Positions 25,582 to 34,204 of a DNA stretch of 64,000 nt are shown one piece after another. Where the stretch lies: NCBI RefSeq assembly GCF_023243075.1, contig NZ_JALKFZ020000178.1, positions 1-64,000 on the forward strand. Reading direction: 5' to 3'. Position 1 is the stretch's first letter; every line of letters starts with the position of its first letter. A program made the translations under genes and the position numbers. Below the pieces are notes generated by a model. It made no database searches. It worked only from the letters and a program-made list of their open reading frames with translations, and was not told the origin of the DNA. This DNA is from Frankia sp. AiPa1 (GTDB lineage Bacteria > Actinomycetota > Actinomycetes > Frankiales > Frankiaceae).

Positions 25582-27603
25582 ATGCCAGATCATCCGCTCC
25601 ACCAAGGCCAGTCTGGTCCGCACGGGCCGCGTGAGGAGGCCGGGCCGGCTGGGATCCCTGCGGGGCGGACGGGCCCGAGTGGGGGCCGGGTAGCGGCCTG
25701 GCTGCTGTCCGGGACCGAACAGACCACCCAGCATGCCGGTCCGCACGCCCAACCCGCCGCCGAGCACAGGCTGCACCCGTGGTGGCGGGTCATGTGCCTG
25801 ACCGGCGTCGACTACTTCTCCACCCTCGGCTACCAGCCGGGTATCGCCGCGCTCGCCGCGGGCGCGGTCAGCCCGATCGCCACCGCGGTGCTGGTGCTGG
25901 TGACCCTTGCCGGTGCCCTGCCGGTGTACCGGCGGGTGGCACACGACTCACCGCACGGCGAGGGCTCCATCGCCATGCTGGAAAAGGAACTGCCCTGGTG
26001 GAGCGGCAAGATCCTGGTGCTCGCGCTGCTGGGCTTCGCCTGCACGGATTTTCTCATCACGATCACCCTGTCCGCCGCCGACGCGACCGCGCACATCCTG
26101 GAGAACCCCTACGCGCCGCATGCGCTCGAGGGACACCAGGTCGGCGTCACCCTGGTGCTGCTGACCGCGCTCGGCGGGGTGTTCCTGCTGGGCTTCACCG
26201 AGGCGGTCGGGATCGCCGTCGTACTGGTCGCGCTCTACCTCGGGCTGAACGCGGTGGTCGTCGTCGACGCGCTGGTCGAGATCGTCGGCCATCCGCACCT
26301 GTTCGACGACTGGCATGCGCTGCTGGTGCGCGAGCATCCAGACCCGATCGCGCTGGTCGGCTTCGCGCTGATCGTGTTCCCCAAGCTCGCGCTCGGCCTG
26401 TCCGGATTCGAGACCGGCGTGGCGGTGATGCCGCTGGTGCGCGGGGACGACGACGACACGGAGGATCATCCCGCTGGGCGGATCCGCGGGGCGCGCACAC
26501 TGCTCACCACCGCCGCGGTGATCATGGCTGTCTATCTGATCACCTCAAGCCTGGCGACGACCCTGCTCATCCCCGAGCGCGAGTTCGAGCCGGGCGGGCA
26601 GGCCAACGGGCGCGCGCTGGCCTACCTGGCCCATGAGCGCCTCGGCTCGGTGTTCGGCACCGTCTACGACGCGAGCACCATTCTCATCCTGTGGTTCGCC
26701 GGCGCCTCGGCGCTGGCCGGGCTGCTCAACCTCGTCCCGCGCTACCTGCCCCGCTACGGCATGGCCCCGAGCTGGGCGCGTGCGGTGCGACCGCTGGTGC
26801 TGGTGTTCACCGCCATCGGGTTCGCCGTGACGGTGGTCTTCGATGCCAGCGTGGACAAACAGGGCGGCGCCTACGCCACCGGCGTGCTGGTGCTCATCAC
26901 CTCGGCGGCCCTCGCGGTGACCCTCTCGGCGCTGCGCGGCGGCCGGCGCCGGGCCGCCGTCGCCTATGGCGTGATCGCCGCGGTGTTCGTGTACACCACC
27001 ATCGCCAACATCATCGAACGCCCCGACGGCCTCATCATCGGCTCGATCTTCATCGTGGCGATCATGCTGGTCTCGTTCGGCTCACGCGCACAGCGTGCCT
27101 TCGAGCTGCGGGTCACCGGCGTGCGCCTGGACGACGTCACCACCACGTGGGTGGGGCAGGCCGCGGCGACCGGCGGGCTCCACCTCGTCGCCAACGAGCT
27201 CGATGTCGGCGACGCCGCCGAATACGCCGACAAGGTTCGCAAGGCCCGTGATGAGCTGTACGTGCCCGAGGCCGTGCCGTTGCTCTTCCTTGAGGTCAGC
27301 GTGCCTGACTCGTCCGAGTTCGAGGGCGAGCTGGACGTGCACGGTGTCGAGCGCGCCGGCTACCGGATACTGTGCGCGACCAGCACCTCGGTGCCCAACG
27401 CGATCGCCGCGCTGCTGCTGCACCTGCGCGACACCGCCGACGTCCGCCCGCACGTCTACTTCGAGTGGACGGAGGGCAATCCCCTGGTCAACTTCCTGCG
27501 TTTCCTGTTCTTCGGCGTGGGCGAGGTCGCCACCGTCACCCGCGAGGTGCTGCGCGAGGCCGAACCCGACCCGGCGCGGCGTCCCTTCGTCCACGTCGCC
27601 TGA
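25582..27603 (+). CDS. APC-superfamily amino-acid/polyamine-type permease with cytoplasmic C-domain
   Basis: About 673 residues. Twelve or so membrane segments begin at WWRVMCLTGVDYFSTLGYQPGIAALAAGAVSPIATAVLVLVTL, an APC-type first helix pair, and end near IGSIFIVAIMLVSFG (~residue 500). A ~170-residue soluble C-terminal domain follows (VNFLRFLFFGVGEVATVTREVLRE at the end). ATG 25582 has GGGCAGGA nine bases upstream; ATG 25573 is the alternative. Substrate unknown. A strong palindrome directly after the stop probably ends transcription. Confidence 0.85.
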   Translation: MPDHPLHQGQSGPHGPREEAGPAGIPAGRTGPSGGRVAAWLLSGTEQTTQHAGPHAQPAAEHRLHPWWRVMCLTGVDYFSTLGYQPGIAALAAGAVSPIATAVLVLVTLAGALPVYRRVAHDSPHGEGSIAMLEKELPWWSGKILVLALLGFACTDFLITITLSAADATAHILENPYAPHALEGHQVGVTLVLLTALGGVFLLGFTEAVGIAVVLVALYLGLNAVVVVDALVEIVGHPHLFDDWHALLVREHPDPIALVGFALIVFPKLALGLSGFETGVAVMPLVRGDDDDTEDHPAGRIRGARTLLTTAAVIMAVYLITSSLATTLLIPEREFEPGGQANGRALAYLAHERLGSVFGTVYDASTILILWFAGASALAGLLNLVPRYLPRYGMAPSWARAVRPLVLVFTAIGFAVTVVFDASVDKQGGAYATGVLVLITSAALAVTLSALRGGRRRAAVAYGVIAAVFVYTTIANIIERPDGLIIGSIFIVAIMLVSFGSRAQRAFELRVTGVRLDDVTTTWVGQAAATGGLHLVANELDVGDAAEYADKVRKARDELYVPEAVPLLFLEVSVPDSSEFEGELDVHGVERAGYRILCATSTSVPNAIAALLLHLRDTADVRPHVYFEWTEGNPLVNFLRFLFFGVGEVATVTREVLREAEPDPARRPFVHVA

Positions 27604-27627
27604 CGGACCTGCCGGCCGGCAGGTCCG
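27604..27627 (+). terminator. Palindromic terminator after the permease gene
   Basis: A 24-base perfect palindrome (GGACCTGCCGG / CCGGCAGGTCC core) starts at the base after the TGA stop. With a tight GGCC centre it would fold as a strong hairpin; no T-run follows. Confidence 0.55.
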
Positions 27628-27845
27628 ATCCGGTCGGCAGGTCGCTCGTCGTACCTGCCCCTGGACAACGGATGTCGGGCGGTGGCGGGTGGCCGCCGGG
27701 CGGATGCCGGCGTCGACGACGCGGGCTGGTCGCGGTCGCCCTCTGCCATAGTCGCACCATGAACATGGCCGAGGCGCGGACGTATTCGACGAGTTGGATG
27801 GGCCGGGCGCGGGCAGGTGGGCGGCTCGGCTGAGGGATCGGCCAG

Positions 27846-28529
27846 GTGAGGGGCACACCCGCTCACGGCCGGGCCCGGGAGGGTCGGGCCGAGGATGGCG
27901 TCGCCGAACATGGTCGGGCCAGGCGCTGGCAACGGACTCATGACGCGCTGTCGGCAGCGGCGATCGCACTGTTCCTCGAACGCGGGTTCGACGAGGTGCC
28001 GGTCGCCGAGATCGCCGCGGCGGCCCAGGTGACCAAACCGACCCTGTTCGCCCATTTCCCGGCCAAGGAGGACCTGGTCCTGCACCGCATCCTCGACCAT
28101 CGTGGCGAGGCGGCGCGGGTGGTGCACGCCCGGACGGACGGCGTGGCGCCCCTGGACGCACTGGAAGCCCACCTGGTGGCCGGTCTGGACCGCCGCGAGC
28201 CGGTGACCGGTCTGAACGACGTTCCCGAAGTCCTTGCCTTCCACGCGATGGTGTTCGGTACCCCGAGCCTGCTCGGGCGGGTCGCCCACTACGCCGACGT
28301 CGACGAGCGCGCCCTTGCCACCGCCCTTGCCGAGGCCGTCCCGGGCGCCGGAGAGCTCGCGGCCCGCCTTGCCGCCGCGCAGGTCGTCGTCGTGCAGCGG
28401 GTCCTGGCCCGGGAGAACTGGACCCACCTGTCCGCGGGCGAGCCCGCCGCCGCCCGCCACGCCGAGGCCGTCTGCGCCGCCCACCGCGCGTTCACCAGCC
28501 TGCGCCGCGGCCTACCCGACTACGCCTGA
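27846..28529 (+). CDS. TetR-family transcriptional regulator
   Basis: 227 residues. The N-terminal helix-turn-helix is clear (ALSAAAIALFLERGFDEVPVAEIAAAAQVTKPTLFAHFPAKEDLVL); the all-helical C-terminal ligand domain is diverse as expected. Start GTG 27846; a later in-frame start would cut the basic tail. It precedes the HelD-like gene in the same direction by 212 bp, and a GGTAAA-C-TTTACC palindrome lies between them, so repression of the helicase gene is a reasonable guess. Confidence 0.92.
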   Translation: MRGTPAHGRAREGRAEDGVAEHGRARRWQRTHDALSAAAIALFLERGFDEVPVAEIAAAAQVTKPTLFAHFPAKEDLVLHRILDHRGEAARVVHARTDGVAPLDALEAHLVAGLDRREPVTGLNDVPEVLAFHAMVFGTPSLLGRVAHYADVDERALATALAEAVPGAGELAARLAAAQVVVVQRVLARENWTHLSAGEPAAARHAEAVCAAHRAFTSLRRGLPDYA

Positions 28530-28578
28530 CCCCGGACGCCGCGCCCCCCCGGCCCCCCGCGCCCAGCCCCCGACCAGG

Positions 28579-28644
28579 GTCACGTTCCGCAACGGATGTC
28601 CTGGGGCCAGACCGGTCGGAGATCCGAGCAGGTCGCCATGGGCG
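28579..28644 (+). repeat. Dispersed intergenic repeat, degenerate copy C
   Basis: Shares with the copies near 37.6 and 56.8 kb the opening GTCACGTTCCG and, 41 bases on, AGATCC...AGCAGGTCGC..TGGG. The right half of the hairpin is lost. Lies between the TetR and HelD-like genes. Confidence 0.6.
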
Positions 28645-28707
28645 CGGACGTGCGCTCGGGACGCCTCGGTGGCGCGGGCCGATCGCATGGCGGCCCTGGC
28701 CCCTTCG

Positions 28708-28720
28708 GTAAACTTTACCG
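28708..28720. promoter_or_regulatory. Palindromic operator candidate GGTAAA-C-TTTACC
   Basis: Perfect 6-bp arms around one base, AT-rich against a ~73% GC background, 22 bp before the HelD-like ATG; a further GGGTAAAAATT follows at once. It probably overlaps the promoter or 5' leader. The adjacent TetR regulator is the obvious candidate to bind it. Confidence 0.5.
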
Positions 28721-28741
28721 GGTAAAAATTGGGGAGTGGCG

Positions 28742-31240
28742 ATGACGCGGAGCGCTGGCATGCGGAGCATCGAGAACGACGGCGGGACCGGCCCGGACTT
28801 CGAGGATCCCCGCGGGCCGGACGGTGCCCGCGCCGTTCCGACCCGCAGCGGAGCGGCGCATGAACCGACAGCCGCACGCGGGCGCTCCGGCGACAGGGCG
28901 GACCCGCGGGCCGAGGGCGCGGCCGAGCTGGCAGCCGAGCGTGCGTACCTGCAACGGGGGCGCCGGGCGTTGCACGGGATGCGCGACGAGGCGCGGAACA
29001 CCCGGATGGCCGAGGGTGATCCCGTCGGCGACAAGGCGACCAACGAGTTCCTCCGGCAGGCCCGCAAGCGTCGGATCGCCAGCCTCGCCGACGGCGGCGA
29101 CACCCCCCTGTTCTTCGCCCGGCTGGACTATGCCGCCCACGGCCCGGATGCCGGGGACGCGCCCGGCGCCGGTGGCGTGGCCCGCAGCGGCGCCGGGGCC
29201 GGGAACGACGACGGGGCCGGGAACGACGGCGGATCCGGTGGCCACGGCAGGCCCGGTGGCGCTGGTGGCGGGAACGCCGCAGTCGCCGGACGACGGTTCT
29301 ATCTGGGGCGGCGCTACGTGCGCGAGTCCGCCGGGGACGATCCGCTGGTCGTGGACTGGCGGGCGGACGTGGCCCGGCCGTTCTACCGGGCGCACCGAGG
29401 CGACCCGATGGGCGTCCGCACCCGGCGCCGGTTCGGCTACGACGCCGGGATCCTCACCGCCTACGAGGACGAACCGGTGATGACCACGGACCCACCGGCC
29501 CCGTCGGGTGGTACGTCCCCCTCGGTGGCGATGGCCGATCCGGCCGGCACGCCCGGTCCACCCACCACCGCCCAGGCGGTGCCGGCGCAGGGGGTGGTCC
29601 GCGCGGGGAGCCTTGTCGAGCGGGAGATCGAACGGCCGCGGTCGGGGCCGATGCGCGACATCGTCGCGACGATCGCGCCGGAGCAGGACGAGATCGTCCG
29701 GGCCGATCTGAGCGTGAGCCTGTGCGTGCAGGGCGCCCCAGGAACCGGGAAGACCGCGGTCGGGCTGCACCGGGCGGCCTATCTGTTGTTCGCCCACCGG
29801 GAGCGCCTGGCCCGCGCGGGGGTGCTGGTCGTGGGGCCCAACCAGGCGTTCCTGCGCTACATCGCCGCGGTCCTGCCGGCGCTGGGCGAGAACGCGGTGC
29901 GCCATGTCACCGTCGACGAGCTGGTGGGCACCGTCGGCACCGACGGCACCGACAGCGCCGTCGGCGGGGAGGCTGGCCGTGGGGAGCCGGTGGCGTCGGC
30001 GGTGCTCAAGGGAGACGCGCGCCTCGCCGCCGTGCTGCGGGCCGCCGCGCACGGCGGGCTGCGTCCCCCGGACGGGCAGGTTTCGGTCACCACCCGGGTG
30101 GGGCGTTGGACGGTGGGCGAGCAGGACTTCGCCGACCTGTTCACCGCCGCCGCCGCGGCCCTGCGCGCAGGGACGGTGCGCTACGTCCCGGCGCGCGAGC
30201 GGCTCGCCGGGCAGCTCGCGAACGCGGTGCGCCGCCGGGCCGAGCTCGGCGGCCACTTCTTCACCGACGGGGCGCTGCGCACGCTGGCCCGCAGCCGGCC
30301 GATCCGTGACGCGGTGGATGCCGTCTGGCCGGCACTCGACGCCCCGGGCCTGGTCCACCGGCTGCTCACCGACCCGGACCTGCTGGCCCGCGCGGGCCAG
30401 GGCATCCTCCATCCGGACGAGCAGGCGCTGCTGCTCGCCACGGCGCCGCCGGGCCCGGCGCGCCGGCCGCGCTGGTCACGGGCCGAGGCGTTCCTCGTCG
30501 ACGAGGCTCGGGACCTGCTCGAAGGCACGGAGGGAGTCGGGCACCTCATCGTCGATGAGGCACAGGACCTCTCGGCGATGCAGTGCCGGGCACTCGCCCG
30601 CCGCTGCCTCGACGGGTCGCTCACCGTCCTCGGGGACCTGGCCCAGGGCACGACGCCGTGGGCCGCGACGTCCTGGCCGGCCCAACTGGGCCATCTGGGC
30701 CGGCGGGACGCCCATCTGGAGGTCCTGACCCGCGGCTATCGGGTTCCGGCGGAGATCCTCGCCTTCGCCAACCGGCTGCTGGCCCGCATCGCCCCCGACC
30801 TGCCGCCGGCGGTCTCGGTCCGCACGGCACCCGGGGCGCTGGCAGTGCTCGCCACCGCGGATGTGCCGGGCACCGTGGCCGAGGCGGCCCGGGTGGCGCT
30901 CACCCGCGAGGGCTCCCTCGCCGTGATCGCGGCCGATGGGGACGTCGCCGGCCTCCTCCCGGCCCTGCGGGCCGCTGGCCTACCGGTGGCCACGCTCGGT
31001 GATGACGAGGGGGTGCCCGCGTCCACTCGGGCGAGCCTGGTGCCGGCCTCCCTGGCCAAGGGGCTCGAGTTCGACCATGTGATCGCGGTGGAGCCGGCCT
31101 CGATCGTGGCGGCCGAGACCGAGCCGCTGCTCGGTGAACGCCGCCTGTATGTGGCGCTCACCCGGGCGGTCAGCGCGCTGACCGTCGTGCACGCCGACGC
31201 CCTGCCCGAGGCGCTGCGCGATCCCGTCCCGGCAGGCTGA
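28742..31240 (+). CDS. HelD-like superfamily 1 helicase (RNA polymerase-recycling type)
   Basis: 832 residues. The N-terminal helical arm ERAYLQRGRRALHGMR...NTRMAEGDPVGDKATNEFLRQARKRR is typical of HelD, which enters RNA polymerase and releases stalled complexes; some actinobacterial forms protect against rifamycins. Walker A GAPGTGKTAVGLHR (~330), Walker B VDEAQDLSAMQ (~603) and the C-terminal RRLYVALTRA motif VI are intact. A Gly/Asp/Asn-rich insert (about 29155-29280) precedes the first core part. ATG 28742 has GGGGAG five bases upstream. An AT-rich palindrome lies in its promoter region. Confidence 0.88.
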   Translation: MTRSAGMRSIENDGGTGPDFEDPRGPDGARAVPTRSGAAHEPTAARGRSGDRADPRAEGAAELAAERAYLQRGRRALHGMRDEARNTRMAEGDPVGDKATNEFLRQARKRRIASLADGGDTPLFFARLDYAAHGPDAGDAPGAGGVARSGAGAGNDDGAGNDGGSGGHGRPGGAGGGNAAVAGRRFYLGRRYVRESAGDDPLVVDWRADVARPFYRAHRGDPMGVRTRRRFGYDAGILTAYEDEPVMTTDPPAPSGGTSPSVAMADPAGTPGPPTTAQAVPAQGVVRAGSLVEREIERPRSGPMRDIVATIAPEQDEIVRADLSVSLCVQGAPGTGKTAVGLHRAAYLLFAHRERLARAGVLVVGPNQAFLRYIAAVLPALGENAVRHVTVDELVGTVGTDGTDSAVGGEAGRGEPVASAVLKGDARLAAVLRAAAHGGLRPPDGQVSVTTRVGRWTVGEQDFADLFTAAAAALRAGTVRYVPARERLAGQLANAVRRRAELGGHFFTDGALRTLARSRPIRDAVDAVWPALDAPGLVHRLLTDPDLLARAGQGILHPDEQALLLATAPPGPARRPRWSRAEAFLVDEARDLLEGTEGVGHLIVDEAQDLSAMQCRALARRCLDGSLTVLGDLAQGTTPWAATSWPAQLGHLGRRDAHLEVLTRGYRVPAEILAFANRLLARIAPDLPPAVSVRTAPGALAVLATADVPGTVAEAARVALTREGSLAVIAADGDVAGLLPALRAAGLPVATLGDDEGVPASTRASLVPASLAKGLEFDHVIAVEPASIVAAETEPLLGERRLYVALTRAVSALTVVHADALPEALRDPVPAG

Positions 31241-31600
31241 ACCGGTCCGCGCGGTGTCGGCCGCAATGGCCATGATCACCCGTCAGGATCCGGTCGAGAT
31301 CCCGGGCCGAACCACTCCCGACACGGCAGGCGGGCCGGCAGGCAGGGGCCGGAGCTGGGCCGGGCCGCCCGGCCGGGACGATCTGCCCACGTACGATCGT
31401 CGCGGATCGCGGCCACGCCGGGCCCCACGGATGCGGCCGTGGGGACCAGCCCGGCGCATCCGTGGGCAGGCGCCGGCGAATCCGGCGCACGGCGCCGGGC
31501 CAGCGGGTGGCGGCCGCTGGCGGCCACGGCGAGATGACCGGGCCGGCCCGATCTGGCAGGTCGCTGTGTGGGCGGCGTGGGCGTGGGTGAAAATGGCGAG
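31241..31600. other. Intergenic region
   Basis: 360 bp between the helicase and DUF2237 genes. Nothing is supported; open frames have shadow composition. Confidence 0.3.
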
Positions 31601-31993
31601 GTGGCAGCGGAAAGAAACGTCCTCGGCAGCGAGTTGGAGCCCTGCGGCACCGATCCGGTGACCGGGTTCTACCGTGACGGGTGCTGCAGCACCGGCCCGG
31701 AGGACCTGGGCAGTCACACCGTGTGCGCGGTGATGACGGCCGAGTTCCTGCAGCACCAGCGGCAGGTGGGCAACGACCTGTCGACCCCTCGCCCGGAGTA
31801 CACCTTCCCCGGGCTGCGCCCGGGCGACCGCTGGTGCGTCGTCGCGGTGCGCTGGCTGCAGGCCTACCACGCGGGCGCCGCCGCACCGGTGGTGCTGGCC
31901 AGCACCCACGAGCGGGCCCTGGAGGTCATCCCGCTCGAGGCGCTGCGCGCCCACGCCGTCGACGTTCCCGCCGACCCGCGCTCGCTCGGCTAG
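31601..31993 (+). CDS. DUF2237 family protein
   Basis: About 130 residues. The whole chain follows the family pattern: NVLGSELEPCGTDPVTGFYRDGCC, STGPEDLGSHTVCAVMTAEFL, GNDLSTPRPEYTFPGLRPGDRWCVVAVRW. Conserved Cys residues suggest metal or redox chemistry, but the family function is unknown. The GTG at 31601 puts the conserved NVLG near the N-terminus; GTG codons at 31568-31583 are alternatives. The sulfotransferase gene converges on it 12 bases later. Confidence 0.85.
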   Translation: MAAERNVLGSELEPCGTDPVTGFYRDGCCSTGPEDLGSHTVCAVMTAEFLQHQRQVGNDLSTPRPEYTFPGLRPGDRWCVVAVRWLQAYHAGAAAPVVLASTHERALEVIPLEALRAHAVDVPADPRSLG

Positions 31994-32005
31994 GCGACCG
32001 ATCGG

Positions 32006-32941
32006 CTAGTCGATCACATCGGGCTCGACGCCCACGGTCAGCCAGTCGCCGTAGGGCAGGCCGGTGACCTCCTCGAGGCGGGCGATGTCGGCGGTGAAGT
32101 AGGGAAGCACCGCGCTGCGCTGTGCCGGAGTGAGCCTCGGACGGCCCCCGGACTGGCGCTGCAGCGCCGTGAGCAGCGGTCCGCGCACCGCGCGGCGTAC
32201 CGGCACCGGGAAATGCGCCCCGATGCGCCCGCCGGTGCGCAGCGCCGCCCGCAGCACGGTGTTCACCGGCGAGTCGGCGACGAACGGCGTCACGTTCTCC
32301 GAGGGCACCGCCCCGATCGTGCCGGTCGCCACCCCGAGGAACGCGCACACCCGGTCCAGCGTCTCCTCAGGGGAGTCGCGCAGGTCCCGGTAGCGCAGCA
32401 CCAGCACCTGCTCGCGGGGGAACAGGCCGAACAGGTGGGCGAGCTGCTCGCCGTAGCGGCCGAGCGAGACATAGTGCCAGAACGCCGCCCAGCCGGCGTC
32501 CCGGCGGGATTCCTCCAGCGCGCACGCTCGCACGAAGTCCCGTTCGGGCTCGAGCCCCGCCGCCCACAGATGCGTCCAGTTCGAATGGGCCCGGTCGACC
32601 GGGTTGCGCAGCAGCACCACCAGACGCGCCTTGGGCGCGAGCCGGCATATCCGGTTCTGCGCGTCCAGGTCGTACAGGTAGAACGGTGTGGCCTCGCCCC
32701 GCAGGGTCCCTACCGGTGCCGGGTCGAACAGCGCCTCGTAGTCCTGCTGGCGCCAGACGTGCTCCTGGTACGTCTGCGCGTCCCCGGGACCGCCCCGCGC
32801 CGGCGGGGGACCCGCGGTCAGGAAGAACTTGGGTTCCTTCACCGCGGGCAGGAACAGCTGCGGGTGACGGGTGAGCGCCGCGTGCAGGGCGGTCGTGCCC
32901 GCCTTGGGCACTCCGATCACGAGAAAGTCGGGCAGGGCCAT
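32006..32941 (-). CDS. PAPS-dependent sulfotransferase
   Basis: 311 residues. The 5'-phosphosulfate loop is VPKAGTTALHAAL near residues 11-23 and the 3'-phosphate-binding segment is VVLLRNPVDRAHSNWTH; EATPFYLYD and SLGRYGEQLAHLFGLFPREQVLVLRYRDL fit heparan-type (Sulfotransfer_1) enzymes. It transfers sulfate from PAPS to an acceptor, probably a carbohydrate or small molecule. ATG 32941. Divergent from the beta-propeller gene with a 177-bp shared promoter region; no PAPS-making genes are nearby. Confidence 0.9.
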   Translation of the reverse strand: MALPDFLVIGVPKAGTTALHAALTRHPQLFLPAVKEPKFFLTAGPPPARGGPGDAQTYQEHVWRQQDYEALFDPAPVGTLRGEATPFYLYDLDAQNRICRLAPKARLVVLLRNPVDRAHSNWTHLWAAGLEPERDFVRACALEESRRDAGWAAFWHYVSLGRYGEQLAHLFGLFPREQVLVLRYRDLRDSPEETLDRVCAFLGVATGTIGAVPSENVTPFVADSPVNTVLRAALRTGGRIGAHFPVPVRRAVRGPLLTALQRQSGGRPRLTPAQRSAVLPYFTADIARLEEVTGLPYGDWLTVGVEPDVID

Positions 32942-33118
32942 GGGCGGGCTCCGGATTCAGGACGGAAAGCCGGGACGGGCCGGTCGCGGGTGGCGGTAGG
33001 TTTGCTGAGGGAATAACCGAGTAAGTCGATCGGTGAAATCAGGATGGTAGCCGTGCCCGCCGGCCGGCGGAGCGTCCTTGGGCATACCTCCCCAGCTTGG
33101 CAACGGTAGGGTTGCCCG

Positions 33119-34114
33119 ATGGCAACAGTCCGGCAGCAAACCATCGCGATGAAGACGGCGACCCGGGTGGAGACGGCCCCGGCGGCCGGAGTGGACGCCA
33201 TCGCGGTGCCCGGATGTCAGCCCAGCGTGGCCGTTGCCCCGGCGCCCGGTGTGGGGCCGGGTTTCTGGGCCGGGGCGCCGAGCGCTCTGCTCGTCGACGG
33301 GGTGTACTACCTGGCCTACCGGCTGCGCCGTCCGATCGGATCCGGGCGTGGTTTCGGCGTGGTGATCGCGCGGTCCACCGACGGCGAGACGTTCACCGAG
33401 CTCGCCGTCGTTGCCCGCGAGCCCTTCGGCGCCGAGAGCCTGGAGCGCCCGGCGCTTGTCGTCACCCCCCAGGGCCGGTTCCGGCTCTACGTCAGCTGCG
33501 CGGCCCCGGGTAGCCCGCACTGGTGGGTGGACCTGCTCGAGGCCGACTCGCCGGAGGCCTTCGACCCGTCCAGCCGGCGTACTGTGCTGCCCGGCGACCC
33601 GGCCGCCCTCGCGGTGAAGGACCCGGTGGTCGCCTGGCTCGACGGCCGCTGGCAGCTGTGGGCCTCCTGCCATCCGCTGGACGACCCGGACGCCACCGAC
33701 CGGATGGACAGCCGCCACGCCACCAGCGACGACGGCGTCCACTGGACGTTCACCGGCTCGGCGCTCGCCCCGCGCCCCGGCCACTGGGACGCCCGCGGCG
33801 TGCGCATCACCGCCGTCCTCACCGACGGCCCCCAGCCCGTCGCCTTCTACGACGGTCGGGCCAGCGCCGCGCAGAACTGGGCCGAACGTACCGGGCTTGC
33901 CGTCGGCCGCACCCCGCAGCGGTTCCACGCCGTGGGGACCGAACCGGTCGCGTCCTCGCCCGTCGGCGATGGCGCGCTGCGTTACGTGAGCGTGGTGACG
34001 TTGCCGGATGGCGCCCGCCGGCTCTACTACGAGGTCGCCCTGCCCGATGGCGCCCACGAACTGCGCACCGAGCTGCACCCCGCGGCTCCCCCCGCCCCCC
34101 GCGTGGCTTCCTGA
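33119..34114 (+). CDS. Five-bladed beta-propeller protein, GH43/GH130-like
   Basis: 331 residues, no clear signal peptide. Repeated propeller strands are visible: FWAGAPSALLVDGVYYLAYRLR, GFGVVIARSTDGETFTEL, SLERPALVVTPQGRFRLYVSC, VKDPVVAWLDGRWQLWASCH, HATSDDGVHWTFTG. This is the glycosidase clan pattern (arabinanase, levansucrase, mannoside phosphorylase). Asp/Glu residues at strand ends (PSALL, KDPVV, SLERP) could be catalytic, but the class cannot be set. ATG 33119; ATG 33149 is an alternative. It diverges from the sulfotransferase. Confidence 0.7.
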   Translation: MATVRQQTIAMKTATRVETAPAAGVDAIAVPGCQPSVAVAPAPGVGPGFWAGAPSALLVDGVYYLAYRLRRPIGSGRGFGVVIARSTDGETFTELAVVAREPFGAESLERPALVVTPQGRFRLYVSCAAPGSPHWWVDLLEADSPEAFDPSSRRTVLPGDPAALAVKDPVVAWLDGRWQLWASCHPLDDPDATDRMDSRHATSDDGVHWTFTGSALAPRPGHWDARGVRITAVLTDGPQPVAFYDGRASAAQNWAERTGLAVGRTPQRFHAVGTEPVASSPVGDGALRYVSVVTLPDGARRLYYEVALPDGAHELRTELHPAAPPAPRVAS

Positions 34115-34204
34115 GCCCCTCTCGTCGAGCGTGGGTCCGGGCCGTCGTCCTATCGTGGTCCCTGGTGGCAGCGGTGGCAGCGGCCACGGGGTGAGGGGCG
34201 CGCG

